This document shows positions 56,488 to 64,000 of a stretch of 64,000 nt of DNA, piece by piece. Position 1 is the first letter of the stretch; every line of letters starts with the position of its first letter. The notes beneath the pieces are model-generated. The model ran no database searches and was not told where the DNA came from. It worked only from the letters and a program-made list of their open reading frames with translations. This stretch comes from Sphaerospermopsis torques-reginae ITEP-024 (GTDB lineage Bacteria > Cyanobacteriota > Cyanobacteriia > Cyanobacteriales > Nostocaceae), in the NCBI RefSeq assembly GCF_019598945.1, contig NZ_CP080598.1, positions 5,190,443 to 5,254,442 of the forward strand, written 5' to 3'. The translations under genes were made by a program, and so were the position numbers.

Positions 56488-57828
56488 ATGTTACGACGAT
56501 TGAATCAAAAAGTTATTGGTTTCTTACTTTTGGCTGTGATATCTGTCCTCAGTTATACACCACATATCTTAGCCAGTAATACCTCTATTCAAGGTAATGT
56601 GATCTTTATCCATCCAGATGGTACGAGTGCAGCGCACTGGGGCGCAACTAGAATACTCTACACTGGACCAGATGGCAGATTAAATTGGGATCAAATGTCA
56701 AATTTGGCTGTTTACTTGGGACACATGAAAAATCAATTATCTGGAACTTCCAATGGTGGGGCGGTAACTCATGCTACTGGGGTAAAGGTAAATGCTGACT
56801 CTTTTGGGTTGGATGAAAACGGTAAACCGGTGGTGGCGCTTTCTGGAAAACCACAAACAATTATGGAAGAAGCCATAAAAGCGGGCAAAGGAACGGCTAT
56901 TATTAATTCTGGGATGATTCATGAACCAGGAACAGGTGCATTTTTAGCAAAATCTCCCAGTCGTCGCAATTTTGCAGATATTACTAAACAAATAGTAGAA
57001 TCAGGTGCAGATGTGATTTTAGGTGGTGGAGAAATGTGGTATCTTCCTAAAGGAGTAGCGGGAAGACATTCCACCGCATCCCAAAGTCAAAGAACTGATG
57101 GGTTAAATTTAGTAGAAATAGCCAAAAAGAAAGGTTACACTGTTGTTTATACTCGTGATGAATTATTGAAGTTACCAACAAATACTAAAAAGGTGTTGGG
57201 AATTTTTGCGGCTGATGATACCTATAATGATGAAACAGAAGAAAACTTGAAAAAACGGAATTTACCGTTATATGTGGCCACTGCACCGACGGTAGGGGAA
57301 CAGTTGGATGTAACGTTAAAGATTTTATCGCAAAAGGGTAAAAATTTCTTGATTGTTTTAGAAGAAGAAGGTAGCGATAATTTCGGTAATTATAATAATG
57401 CCATTGGTTGTCTCACCGCCTTAAAACGTGCCGATGATGCGGTTGGGGTGGCAATGAAATTTATTGAGAAAAACCCGAATACTTTATTAGTTACTGCCGC
57501 TGATAGTGATGCTGGTGGTTTAGAATTGGTGGGAGCAACAGAAAAAGATTTTCCCTTTAATAAACCATTACCAGAAAAAGGGAAAAATGGCGCTCCTTGG
57601 GATGGAAAAGAAGGAACAGGAACGTTACCTTTTATTTCTGCACCTGATAAACAGGGTAGACGTTTTCCCTTTGCTATATCATGGTCTGGTTTTGGGGATA
57701 ATGCTGGAGGAATAATAGCGAAAGCGCATGGTTTTAATGCTGGTTTGTTGAAGGGAACGGTGGATAATACGGATATTTATCGGTTGATGTATCGGACTTT
57801 GTTTGGTAAGGAATTAGGGAAAAATTAA
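56488..57828 (+). CDS. Alkaline phosphatase (PhoA-like)
   Basis: 446 residues. A signal peptide (1-30, ending TPHILA) exports it. The metal-binding Asp region is NVIFIHPDGTSAAHW; the catalytic Ser lies in TSNGGAVTHATG, a divergent form of the usual DSAxTAT. The zinc ligands include ADSDAGG and ISWSGFGDNAGG. Secreted phosphomonoesterase that would release phosphate under phosphorus limitation. A Pho box could not be recognised upstream. Confidence 0.85.
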   Translation: MLRRLNQKVIGFLLLAVISVLSYTPHILASNTSIQGNVIFIHPDGTSAAHWGATRILYTGPDGRLNWDQMSNLAVYLGHMKNQLSGTSNGGAVTHATGVKVNADSFGLDENGKPVVALSGKPQTIMEEAIKAGKGTAIINSGMIHEPGTGAFLAKSPSRRNFADITKQIVESGADVILGGGEMWYLPKGVAGRHSTASQSQRTDGLNLVEIAKKKGYTVVYTRDELLKLPTNTKKVLGIFAADDTYNDETEENLKKRNLPLYVATAPTVGEQLDVTLKILSQKGKNFLIVLEEEGSDNFGNYNNAIGCLTALKRADDAVGVAMKFIEKNPNTLLVTAADSDAGGLELVGATEKDFPFNKPLPEKGKNGAPWDGKEGTGTLPFISAPDKQGRRFPFAISWSGFGDNAGGIIAKAHGFNAGLLKGTVDNTDIYRLMYRTLFGKELGKN

Positions 57829-57887
57829 AACCTATCTCCTTTTCTGGATCAGGATTCACTTTAATAATTGATAATTGACAATTGACA

Positions 57888-57995
57888 ATGAACAATTGAT
57901 AATTACCCATCCCTTAAATTCACAAGATTGAAAAGCGGAATTTCTTGCTTTTTCAACTTGAAACGGGAGGTTTTAAACTTTGAATGAAACAATTA
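57888..57995. repeat. Dispersed 110-bp element with conserved hairpin (copy 2)
   Basis: Reverse complement aligns with 27401-27510. Hairpin ttgaaaaagc / gcttttcaa (on the complement) is kept while its loop differs. STRR on both sides. Confidence 0.65.
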
Positions 57996-58116
57996 TCAAT
58001 TGTCAATTATCAATTGATAAGTATTTCACAAAACATGATATAATTACATTTGTGAAAATAGTGATTTACTCGGAAAATAACAGTAAATTTTTAGTCAAAT
58101 TGGGAGTGATTAAACA

Positions 58117-58227
58117 ATGAACATAGATAATAATACGTTAGATTTGATTACAGGAGGATTGGCGATCGCTATTCTTTTAGGTGGTATGGTGATGATGTTT
58201 ACAACTGTATTCACTACCAAGAGATAA
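58117..58227 (+). CDS. 36-residue single-span membrane protein
   Basis: ATG 58117 to TAA 58227, preceded by TGGGAGTGATTAAACA as ribosome site. Sequence is one hydrophobic helix (GGLAIAILLGGMVMMF) with short polar ends and a KR tail, like the small photosynthetic-complex subunits, but it matches none of those I know. Contains a HIP1 octamer. Confidence 0.5.
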   Translation: MNIDNNTLDLITGGLAIAILLGGMVMMFTTVFTTKR

Positions 58228-58358
58228 AAAAATTTACCTCACAACTTCCTCACAAACTAATGATAAATTCTCAATAGGATTAGTTGAAACAGTCTTTTTG
58301 TGAAGCGTAAACCATGAGATATTGTTCAATCCTCTTGATTTATCAATAGGTAAAACTT

Positions 58359-58619
58359 TTGACTTGTAATTTGACTTGTAAACTGTCACCTGCTATATCA
58401 ATAGCGGATATTGTTGCCGTTATACAATTTAACATTCCTTCCCGTCCCCGTGTCCTAGTTAGTCAGTTAGAATCAAGAGGTAATGAAATTAGTGAATCCT
58501 GTGGTTATACTTGTCAAAGTTTAAAATTAATCTCCACAGAAGAACTAATTACCATCGCAGAGCAAATTCAAAAATTCACTAAAATTCCTGTGCGTTATCC
58601 CATATTAGGTGACAGGTGA
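58359..58619 (+). CDS. Small protein of unknown function
   Basis: Up to 86 residues, opening at TTG 58359, so the start is uncertain; a second TTG lies at 58371. Contains ISESCGYTCQSLKLISTEELITI. It lies 85 bases before the radical SAM gene on the same strand, with STRR (GTGACAG) starting at its stop. No family recognised. Confidence 0.4.
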   Translation: MTCNLTCKLSPAISIADIVAVIQFNIPSRPRVLVSQLESRGNEISESCGYTCQSLKLISTEELITIAEQIQKFTKIPVRYPILGDR

Positions 58620-58704
58620 CAGGTGACAGTAATAAATTTACCAATTACCAATCACCAATTACCAATTAGCAATTACCCATTCCCTATTCAGGAGTCAAAT
58701 AAAT

Positions 58705-59325
58705 ATGGCAACAACAACAGAAATCTTATCAGCACTGAAACAAATTCCCGAAGGATATCTTAACATCATGGGTTATGTTGATAAATCAGAAGTGAATGGT
58801 CCTGGTTGTCGCGCTGTGGTTTGGGTGCAAGGTTGTCCGCGTGAGTGTGAAGGTTGTTTTAATCCCGCATCTTGGGAATTTGAAATAAATCAATTAGTTG
58901 CGATTGATCAACTAGCTGAAGATATTATTAAAAACCCTGAAAATACAGGCGTTACTTTTTCTGGTGGAGAACCATTTTGGCAAGCTTCCGCATTAGCTAG
59001 TTTAGCACATAAAGTTAAAGCCGCTGGTTTAAATGTGATGGCTTTTACTGGTTTTACTTTGAAAGAATTACAATCTGAATCTGCACCTCCTGGTTCTCAG
59101 AAATTATTAGCAGAATTAGATATTTTAATAGATGGTCCTTTTGTCCAATCTTTAGCTATTAATTCTCCTTTGTCTCCGGTTTCTTCTAGAAATCAAAAAG
59201 TTCATGTTTTTAACCCAGAATTTAAAGATCAAATTAGTTGGGCGAGTGATCAAATAGAAGTTCATATTCTTAAAGATGGCGATCGCATTGTCACCGGTTA
59301 TCAAGGTTGGTTAGAATTAACCTAA
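58705..59325 (+). CDS. NrdG-like radical SAM activase
   Basis: 206 residues. 4Fe-4S cluster cysteines C44, C48, C51 (VQGCPRECEGC, CxxxCxxC), then the SAM-binding glycine motif FSGGEPFWQ and a C-terminal VTGYQGWLEL. This matches the short activases of anaerobic ribonucleotide reductase. A matching NrdD is not in the window, so the partner is unknown. Preceded by STRR, followed by a nearly palindromic repeat (59330-59460). Confidence 0.85.
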   Translation: MATTTEILSALKQIPEGYLNIMGYVDKSEVNGPGCRAVVWVQGCPRECEGCFNPASWEFEINQLVAIDQLAEDIIKNPENTGVTFSGGEPFWQASALASLAHKVKAAGLNVMAFTGFTLKELQSESAPPGSQKLLAELDILIDGPFVQSLAINSPLSPVSSRNQKVHVFNPEFKDQISWASDQIEVHILKDGDRIVTGYQGWLELT

Positions 59326-59329
59326 TCGT

Positions 59330-59460
59330 CAGCATTCAGCTATCAGTAATCAGCTATTTTTCAGTCTGAGAGATACTGAGTTAATGAGATCAATTTCCAG
59401 CCTATTATTAATGTATTTCTTCTTTATGGCTGACTGCTGTTAGCTGACGGCTGAATGCTT
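59330..59460. repeat. Inverted repeat (agcattcagc...gctgaatgct)
   Basis: Outer arms agcattcagc and gctgaatgct with tandem CAGCTA/TCAGTAA-type units inside; dispersed STRR-related repeat between genes. Confidence 0.5.
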
Positions 59461-59598
59461 ACCGTTTTTAGGACATCTATTAATATAATAATGAAACTCC
59501 CACTACCTAATTCATTACAAAACTGCCTCAAAGCAAGTTACAATAAAATTACTACATCTGACTTTATACATCTGACTTTATCAGATTAATTAACCATT

Positions 59599-59850
59599 AT
59601 GCTCACTGGAATTAAACAAAAGGCTATTGTTGGTAAAGATGGGAAAATTGAAATATCTACCACAGAATTACCAGCAGGAACAGTAGTAGAAGTTATCATC
59701 TTAGTAGAACCACCCATAGAAGAAGATGAAACTACTTATCTTCTCAAGTCAGAAGCTAATAAAAAACATTTGCTTAAAGCTATGGAAAATGTTGAACAAG
59801 GAAATTTAATTTATGTTGATTTAGATGAATATGACAAAAGTAGCATTTGA
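59599..59850 (+). CDS. Antitoxin of YoeB-type module
   Basis: 83 residues. The N-terminal half resembles a small swapped hairpin (VGKDGKIEISTTELPAGTVVEV); the tail is acidic and helical. It overlaps the toxin gene start by 20 bases, an arrangement typical of antitoxin-toxin operons. The exact antitoxin family is uncertain. Confidence 0.75.
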   Translation: MLTGIKQKAIVGKDGKIEISTTELPAGTVVEVIILVEPPIEEDETTYLLKSEANKKHLLKAMENVEQGNLIYVDLDEYDKSSI

Positions 59851-60097
59851 ACCAGAAGCTTTTGAACAACTGGGTGCATGGGGAAAGGAAGATAAAAAGG
59901 TTTTTAAGAAAATCCTAGAACTAATTAAAGATATCCAAAGAAAACCATTTTCTGGTATAGGTAAACCAGAACCTCTAAAATATGAATTACAAGGTTATTG
60001 GTCACGACGAATTACAGATAAACATAGGTTAGTTTACAAAGTTGAAGAAGATTTATTGATTATTATTATTCTGTCCTGTAAATATCATTATGACTGA
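59831..60097 (+). CDS. yoeB: YoeB/Txe toxin
   Basis: 88 residues from ATG 59831. The RelE-fold YoeB block KPFSGIGKPEPLKYELQGYWSRRITDKHRLVYKV contains the conserved Lys, Arg, Glu and His, and it ends SCKYHYD, the usual YoeB end with catalytic His and Tyr. It cleaves mRNA on the ribosome. Confidence 0.93.
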   Translation: MTKVAFEPEAFEQLGAWGKEDKKVFKKILELIKDIQRKPFSGIGKPEPLKYELQGYWSRRITDKHRLVYKVEEDLLIIIILSCKYHYD

Positions 60098-60123
60098 TGA
60101 AAACTAATAACTGATAAATGAAA

Positions 60124-61380
60124 TTAACACCAAGTTTGTAAAACTCGACCTTTAATTTCTTTGCCAAACCAAGGTGTATTATCAGCAAGTGAACAAAGAT
60201 TTTGTCTATTAACTGTCCAGATTTTTTCAGGATCAAATAATGTTAATTCTGCTTTTTCACCAAGTTTAATCGCTTTCATTTCTTGTTGTAAACAAGCTGC
60301 TGCTTGATTACTCAAAACACGCCATAATTCTAAAGCTGTAAATTCTCCAGTCTCCACTAAATTTGACCACAATAATGGTAATGCTAATTCTAAACCAATT
60401 GCCCCCGGTGGTGATTCTGCAAAAGCTTGTACTTTCTCCTCATAAGTGAAAGCTGCATGATCAATAGCGATCGCATCTATCACACCTCCACGCACACCAG
60501 CACGCAAAGCTTTCACATCACTGGCATTACCTAAAGGCGGTTCTAAATGCAAGCTGGTATGATAACTCTTAATATCTGCGGTGTTTAATAATAGGTGCAT
60601 CCAAGTGGTACTAGCTGTCACTGGTAAACCTTGAAATTTGGCTGTAGCAATTAACTCCACACTCCGCGCCGTGGAAACCCGCATAATATGTACCGGTGTC
60701 CTAATTTCCGCAACTAATTCCAACAAAGCAGCGATCGCACTGGTTTCCGCAATAGCAGGAATCGGGGGTAAACCGATACGCAATGCCTCCGCACCTTCAC
60801 GCATTGCCCCATTTAAAGATAAAGAGCGATCGCAGGGAGAAAACGCCACAACTTTACCAAAAGGTTGCAGATATTCCAAAACCCGTCTGACTATACCCAA
60901 ATTTTCCCAAGGTTTCCCATCCGTAAAACCCACAACTCCAGCAGTAACTAAATCCGCAAACTCTGTTAACTGTTTACCAGCTACATCTAAAGTCATTCCC
61001 CCCCAAACCTGAAGATGGGGTGAACCTTTCTCTACTCTTTTTTGCTGTAACTGTACCACTAAAGCGGGATTATCAATAGCTGGATTTGTATCTGGTAATA
61101 CTGTTAACCTCGTAAAACCACCAGCTTGAGCAGCTTGCAAAAAAGAAACCAAAGTTTCTCTTTCTTCAAAACCAGGTTCGCTGGAATGACTATATAAATC
61201 AACTAACCCAGTACCGACAACCAAACCCCGACAATCTTTAATAACAGTATCGGCGCTAAACTCAGAAATTTCGGGAGCGATCGCTTTAATTTCACCCTCA
61301 ACAATTAATACATCGGCTATTTGGTCAGTTTCCGAAACCGGATCAATGACCCTTACTTGTTGTAGAAGTTCATTTATCAT
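60124..61380 (-). CDS. Dihydroorotase-like protein, divergent metal site
   Basis: 418 residues. Overall pyrC-like fold: MINELLQQVRVIDPVSETDQI at the start and GVIDAIAIDHAAFTYEEK near 310. The usual DxHxH zinc motif is DLYSHS, so the first zinc-binding His is replaced by Tyr. The second site (DHAPH in active enzymes) reads DHAAF. Such forms are known as inactive or structural dihydroorotase paralogues that pair with other pyrimidine enzymes. It is probably not a functional zinc dihydroorotase unless the metal is held in another way. Confidence 0.8.
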   Translation of the reverse strand: MINELLQQVRVIDPVSETDQIADVLIVEGEIKAIAPEISEFSADTVIKDCRGLVVGTGLVDLYSHSSEPGFEERETLVSFLQAAQAGGFTRLTVLPDTNPAIDNPALVVQLQQKRVEKGSPHLQVWGGMTLDVAGKQLTEFADLVTAGVVGFTDGKPWENLGIVRRVLEYLQPFGKVVAFSPCDRSLSLNGAMREGAEALRIGLPPIPAIAETSAIAALLELVAEIRTPVHIMRVSTARSVELIATAKFQGLPVTASTTWMHLLLNTADIKSYHTSLHLEPPLGNASDVKALRAGVRGGVIDAIAIDHAAFTYEEKVQAFAESPPGAIGLELALPLLWSNLVETGEFTALELWRVLSNQAAACLQQEMKAIKLGEKAELTLFDPEKIWTVNRQNLCSLADNTPWFGKEIKGRVLQTWC

Positions 61381-61448
61381 GTCTGTTTTAATACTTAAAA
61401 TATCTGTTCTAGTGGTAATTGGTAGTTGGTGATTAGGGAAGAATATAA

Positions 61449-61499
61449 TGTGGGGTGGGCATCTTGCCCGCCCTAGAGATACAAATGCCCGCCCTAGAT
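61449..61499. repeat. Palindromic GGGCATCTTGCCC element
   Basis: tgtggggtgggcatcttgcccgcccta and a second CCCGCCCTAGA copy. Same family as 26481 and 42574. Confidence 0.55.
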
Positions 61500-61515
61500 A
61501 TGCTAATCAGCGCAA

Positions 61516-62859
61516 TTATAAAGCTCCTGCGGCTGTTTTATCTAACACACCCCCACTTAAATGTCCAGTAATATTCATTGCCTGTAGCACAGGTGAACCA
61601 CTCACACCACTAGGGTAGTCAATAACACTCACTGCCCCATTGCCTTGACGGAAATTCCAGAAATTTTCCAGTGATAATCCCAGGATATGACAAAGCAAGG
61701 TTTTATTAGTAGCATCGTGGGCAACCACTAAACCAGTTTGTAGTTGATTTTTCTCAGCAGTTGCTAATATTGACTGCCAAGCCGCTACACTGCGTTCATG
61801 TACCTGTTGTAAATTTTCCCCTTCTGGCATTTGCACCTCAGCCGGAACAGTGCGCCACCGTTCCAACTCTCCGGGAAATTCCTGTTCTATCTCAGCTTCA
61901 AATTTACCTTCCCAAGTTCCGTGACTAATTTCTCTTAAACCATCTAATAACTGCAAATTAATCTGAGAATGGTGTTTAAGAATAATTTCTGCGGTTTCCT
62001 TGGGACGCGCCATAGTGCTACTAAAAGCAAAATCAAGCTCTACATCTTGCAGAAACTCCCCAGCTTTTGCAGCTTGGGATCTACCATTATCATTCAAAGG
62101 TACATCAATTTGCCCTTGAAACTTACCTTGACGATTCCATTCAGTTTCACCGTGACGGACTAATAATAACCTAAATCCTTGATGATTGGGGCGTAAACTC
62201 GGTAAAGTATCTCCCAAGTGTTGCGTTTGATTCATTGATTCTAACTGCACAGGTTCACCCAAACCACCAGCAAAATTTAACACACTAATGTTACAGTTAG
62301 ACTGTTGTAAACCGTGATAACCACTAGGAGGAATACCCAAAGCTGTACTAATTAAAGCTCGGTTAATACCATTATGTCCAACTATAAGAATTGTTTCGCC
62401 TTGATGACGGGATAAAACTTCTTGCCAAAACGAATTTGCTTGTTCATATAAAGCTAAAACCGGAAAATGTTCTCTTATCCCGTCTGCGTCATTAATCATC
62501 ATCCGCAATTCATGGGGGCGTTTTTTCCAGATACTATAATCATCAGGGAATTTTTCTTTGACATCAATAGATAACATTCCCGCCCATGCGGGTAAGTCTA
62601 CTTCTCGTAAATTTTCGGAAACTTGAATTTCCCCAGACTTTTCAACTAACTCACTGCAAATAATTTCTGCTGTTGTTTTAGCGCGGTTCAGGGGACTGCT
62701 GTAGATAGCCTTAAATGCTATACCACTCAGAACTTTACCCGTTTTCCTAGCATCGTCTTGACCTTTTTCCGTTAAAGTTGACGCATCAGTACGTCCTTGG
62801 ATACGTCTTTCAATATTATAGGTACTTTGACCATGACGCACAATGATGACACGAGTCAT
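61516..62859 (-). CDS. Two-domain histidine phosphatase
   Basis: 447 residues made of two phosphoglycerate-mutase-like domains (about 1-200 and 228-430). Each has the catalytic RHG motif: IIVRHGQSTYN (His about 9) and LLVRHGETEWN (His about 234). Each also has the second His in a VGHNGINRAL / VVAHDATNKTL loop. Single-domain relatives remove phosphate from phosphoglycerate or small metabolites, and cyanobacteria carry this double form. The second-domain motif is closer to cobalamin-biosynthesis (CobC) types, but the substrate is uncertain. Confidence 0.85.
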   Translation of the reverse strand: MTRVIIVRHGQSTYNIERRIQGRTDASTLTEKGQDDARKTGKVLSGIAFKAIYSSPLNRAKTTAEIICSELVEKSGEIQVSENLREVDLPAWAGMLSIDVKEKFPDDYSIWKKRPHELRMMINDADGIREHFPVLALYEQANSFWQEVLSRHQGETILIVGHNGINRALISTALGIPPSGYHGLQQSNCNISVLNFAGGLGEPVQLESMNQTQHLGDTLPSLRPNHQGFRLLLVRHGETEWNRQGKFQGQIDVPLNDNGRSQAAKAGEFLQDVELDFAFSSTMARPKETAEIILKHHSQINLQLLDGLREISHGTWEGKFEAEIEQEFPGELERWRTVPAEVQMPEGENLQQVHERSVAAWQSILATAEKNQLQTGLVVAHDATNKTLLCHILGLSLENFWNFRQGNGAVSVIDYPSGVSGSPVLQAMNITGHLSGGVLDKTAAGAL

Positions 62860-62959
62860 TAAAAAAACCTCTTCTCTCCAAAGGATTAATTTTACTGTAA
62901 AACGGCTAATAGATTACTAATGGGATTACGTTAGGGCTGGTAATGGATAATTGGTAATA

Positions 62960-63030
62960 GGTAATTGATGATAAAATCCCCGTTTTCATCCTGTTCATCC
63001 TTTAATCCTGGATATTCTGATTCTGACAAT
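62960..63030. repeat. Left 71-bp direct repeat flanking the relE/phd module
   Basis: ggtaattgatgataaaat...atcctgttcatcctttaatcctgg. It is repeated with few changes in the same orientation at 63639-63709. The repeats bracket the toxin-antitoxin genes; the same core occurs reversed at 46858-46910. Confidence 0.75.
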
Positions 63031-63046
63031 GTGCTTAACTAGCAAC

Positions 63047-63328
63047 TTACGTTAATAACCGTTTTAATCTTTTATAAACATCATCATCATTGCGCTTACC
63101 GACTAAAATTACTTCCACTAAATCTTGATCTGGAAAGTATCTATAAACAATTCGATATTCACCACTATCTACTCGATAAAAACCCTGATAACCAGATAAT
63201 TGTTCACTATCATTTGGTAAAGGTTCAACATTTAAAGCCAAAACCTTCTTTGCTATTTGCGCTGCTATTTTAGGTTGTAACCCATTGAGGAAATCAAGAA
63301 CAGTTGCTAAACCATCAAGCCGCGCCAT
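63047..63328 (-). CDS. relE: RelE-family toxin
   Basis: 93 residues. RelE/ParE pattern: LNGLQPKIAAQIAKKVLAL, then LSGYQGFYRVDSGEYRIVYRYF with a conserved Tyr/Arg block, and VILVGKRNDDDVYKRL at the end. Cuts ribosome-bound mRNA when not bound by its antitoxin. The start overlaps the antitoxin stop by 14 bases. Confidence 0.88.
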   Translation of the reverse strand: MARLDGLATVLDFLNGLQPKIAAQIAKKVLALNVEPLPNDSEQLSGYQGFYRVDSGEYRIVYRYFPDQDLVEVILVGKRNDDDVYKRLKRLLT

Positions 63329-63584
63329 TAGCTAAATGCTCCAGTGCTGATGTAAAAGCCTCTGTACCCACCATTTCTGATTGACTCAAAGCAATTTCAG
63401 CAGTTTGAACTAACTGCATATCTTCTAATTCTTGCAATCTATTAATTAATTTTTGGTAGCTATCGGCGGAAATAATTACATGACTAGGACGTGATTGTTT
63501 AGTTAGTAATACGGGTTCAATAGCAGCTTTATCAAAAACTTCACCGTGTTTATTTCGGGCATCTGTCAGAGTATAGGTTTGCAT
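63315..63584 (-). CDS. Phd/YefM-family antitoxin
   Basis: 89 residues. Phd/YefM N-terminal dimerisation part TLTDARNKHGEVFDKA and PVLLTKQSRPSHVIISADSYQKL. It is upstream of and overlaps relE. The C-terminus is helical and toxin-binding. The module is surrounded by 71-bp direct repeats. Confidence 0.88.
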   Translation of the reverse strand: MQTYTLTDARNKHGEVFDKAAIEPVLLTKQSRPSHVIISADSYQKLINRLQELEDMQLVQTAEIALSQSEMVGTEAFTSALEHLANGAA

Positions 63585-63638
63585 AGGATGACTATTTTAG
63601 ACATTTTGACTATATTTTAGCATAAATTCGCTTTCTCT

Positions 63639-63709
63639 GGTAATTGAAGATAAAATTCCTATTTTTATCCTGTTCATCCTTTAATCCTGGATATCCTGAT
63701 TCTGACAAT
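63639..63709. repeat. Right 71-bp direct repeat flanking the relE/phd module
   Basis: Same as 62960-63030 (ggtaattgaagataaaatt...ggatatcctgattctgac). The distance between the copies, 0.68 kb, equals the toxin module. Confidence 0.75.
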
Positions 63710-63802
63710 ATAGAATTTTGCTGCTATATAAAACCTAGACAAAGCTAGACTTTACTTTCTACTTCAACAGGAGCATGGGAGCGGTTATCCCTCGGTAGAC
63801 TT

Positions 63803-64000
63803 TCACGCTTTAGCCAAACGCGATAAATTAATTGCAGCATTCAGATCCCTATCCATCTCAAAACTACAGTTCTCGCAGTGATAAATTCTTTCAGATAAAG
63901 AAAGACTATCTTTTCTATGTCCACAGTGAGAACAGGTTTTACTTGATGGATAAAATCTATCAGCAATTATAATTTCACAACCAAACTTTTTAGCTTTATA
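63803..64000 (-). CDS. tnpB: IS200/IS605-type TnpB, C-terminal end (cut by window edge)
   Basis: 65 residues read from 64000 to the TGA at 63803. They contain the zinc ribbon TCSHCG...CENC and the last RuvC residue in MDRDLNAAINLSRL, the normal C-terminal end of TnpB. Only the end of the gene is seen. The right end of the element, expected within about 100 bases after the stop (63803 down to about 63710), may overlap an omega RNA, which in this family comes from the 3' part of tnpB. Its exact boundary is unknown. Confidence 0.85.
   Translation of the reverse strand, partial: YKAKKFGCEIIIADRFYPSSKTCSHCGHRKDSLSLSERIYHCENCSFEMDRDLNAAINLSRLAKA

Overview
The window comes from a filamentous, heterocyst-forming cyanobacterium of the order Nostocales. 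The evidence is frequent GCGATCGC (HIP1) octamers, abundant 7-base short tandem repeats (STRR) between genes, a fraC-fraD-fraE septal-junction operon, hetF with an upstream tandem array of NsiR1-type small RNAs, a glycine-rich RRM protein, glnB and the arginine-catabolic enzyme AgrE. Base composition is AT-rich, as in Anabaena/Dolichospermum-type genomes. The species is not determined.

Layout. 1-1.6 kb: divergent sensor kinase (cut by the window edge) and OmpR-type regulator, followed by an 11-bp phased operator-like repeat that now precedes no recognisable gene. 2-5.4 kb: a scarred region with a duplicated piece of a DUF2085 gene fused to a truncated MITE, a cytoplasmic-looking [29 protein letters not shown] gene, and the two ends of a deleted 5-oxoprolinase gene. 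5.5-8.7 kb: a Uma2-type nuclease and a convergent type II methyltransferase/endonuclease pair whose endonuclease is frameshifted. 8.9-16.2 kb: agrE, small genes of unknown role, rbp, an oxidoreductase, an RNase D-like exonuclease and a TPR lipoprotein. 16.3-20.9 kb: a large VWA protein and hicBA bracketed by two DUF29 paralogues. 21-29.8 kb: ubiD family gene, a winged-helix/zinc-finger pair, dnaK, hsp20, an orphan thioesterase and a duplicated CobO-like ATPase.

30.1-36.7 kb holds fraCDE (filament integrity), a sugar-type ABC permease, purN, a phosphohexomutase and an RdgB/HAM1 pyrophosphatase. 36.7-41.9 kb has an orphan higA, a 212-bp MITE, glnB, hetF and the six-copy NsiR1-like array. 41.9-46 kb has small redox and OB-fold genes, a membrane-anchored subtilase and a PAS gene destroyed by a second 212-bp MITE. 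46-57.8 kb has thiD, gatD and murT (separated by a PIN toxin module and an unknown gene), a lumenal thioredoxin-like protein, an acyltransferase, a carotenoid oxygenase and an alkaline phosphatase. 58-64 kb has a small membrane protein, a radical SAM activase-like protein, a YoeB-type module, a dihydroorotase-like protein, a two-domain histidine phosphatase, a RelE/Phd module between 71-bp direct repeats, and the end of a TnpB gene.

Most genes are chromosomal housekeeping or cell-differentiation genes. The accessory content is toxin-antitoxin modules, a decayed restriction system, MITEs and STRR clusters. The strongest non-coding signal is the NsiR1-like array (about 40.59-41.50 kb), in which each of six units pairs a TCCGGA promoter motif at fixed distance with a short RNA ending in a terminator hairpin.
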